This document shows, one piece after another, positions 63,971 through 64,000 of a DNA stretch of 64,000 bases (positions are counted from its first letter, which is position 1; each line of letters begins with the position of its first letter). The stretch is from Chlamydia trachomatis (lineage in GTDB: Bacteria > Chlamydiota > Chlamydiia > Chlamydiales > 2-12-FULL-49-11), in the NCBI GenBank assembly GCA_945862365.1, contig CAMAXK010000001.1, forward strand, positions 62,001-126,000. Reading direction: 5' to 3'. The translations under genes and the position numbers were made by a program. The notes beneath the pieces are model-generated. The model had not been told where the DNA came from. It worked only from the letters and a program-made list of their open reading frames with translations, and ran no database searches.

Positions 63971-64000
63971 AAATCATCTACACATATATTTAAATCAACG

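Overview
The window is a chromosomal segment of a low-GC bacterium in the phylum Chlamydiae, most likely an environmental lineage (Parachlamydia/Simkania-like) rather than a Chlamydiaceae pathogen. The main support is gene order: recR-bamA-skp-lpxD with the pyruvate dehydrogenase genes nearby, an msbA-type transporter next to accA followed by an unknown gene and an HU/IHF gene, a compact fabH-fabD-fabG-acpP operon, and a groES-groEL operon with a CIRCE-like operator. Genes absent from reduced pathogens (potABCD, a DUF1016 nuclease, a YeeE/YedE pair, an L,D-transpeptidase, a secreted GH3 enzyme) point to an amoeba or protist symbiont. Placement below phylum is inference.

Layout. 1-1550 (- strand): tRNA-Val, a decayed ThrS-like protein and the start of infC, a remnant of the thrS-infC arrangement. 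1622-9147: a methyltransferase, then five consecutive effector-like genes (IQ-motif/kinase-like protein, membrane-anchored tyrosine phosphatase-like protein, probable viral-tegument-type cysteine protease, membrane protein with acidic repeated tail, helical protein). 9144-17826: outer-membrane protein and trxB, potABCD, fatty-acid synthesis. 18094-21337: unknown membrane protein, secreted amine oxidase, frameshifted pseudogene. 21418-26910: recR, bamA, a small secreted protein, skp, lpxD. 27001-29834: CorA-type transporter, unknown genes, and a gene split at an A9 run. 30018-34085: pdhABC and an exonuclease. 34109-36019: IQ-motif glycosyltransferase. 36096-47981: msbA, accA, L,D-transpeptidase, two paralogous GT-B-like proteins with a 58-residue mini-paralog between them, an unknown gene, YeeE/YedE pair, HU/IHF, tyrS. 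48414-50156: M91/NleD-type zinc metalloprotease. 50362-53701: rpiA, bifunctional-nuclease-family protein, decayed dehydrogenase, DUF1016 nuclease. 53702-57961: ptsH, pepF, groESL. 58010-60619: three tandem genes of unknown function, two of which encode membrane-active-looking arrays with Trp every 11 residues. 60746-63970: AsmA-like protein, MITE-like repeat, lysozyme-like secreted protein and NagZ-like GH3 enzyme.

How it fits together. Housekeeping operons for envelope assembly (BamA, Skp, LpxD, MsbA, FabHDG, AcpP, AccA, L,D-transpeptidase, GH3) are interleaved with lineage-specific genes that look built to act on a eukaryotic host: eukaryote-type enzymology (phosphatase, deubiquitinase-like protease, M91 protease, toxin-like glycosyltransferase) and two textbook IQ (calmodulin-binding) motifs in two unrelated proteins. 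The most novel signals are the 11-residue Trp/Lys repeat pair, the two IQ-motif proteins, the CIRCE operator with a symmetrically altered half-site, and the mini-paralog cistron between the two GT-B-like genes. All functions are inferred from sequence by eye; no database search was run.
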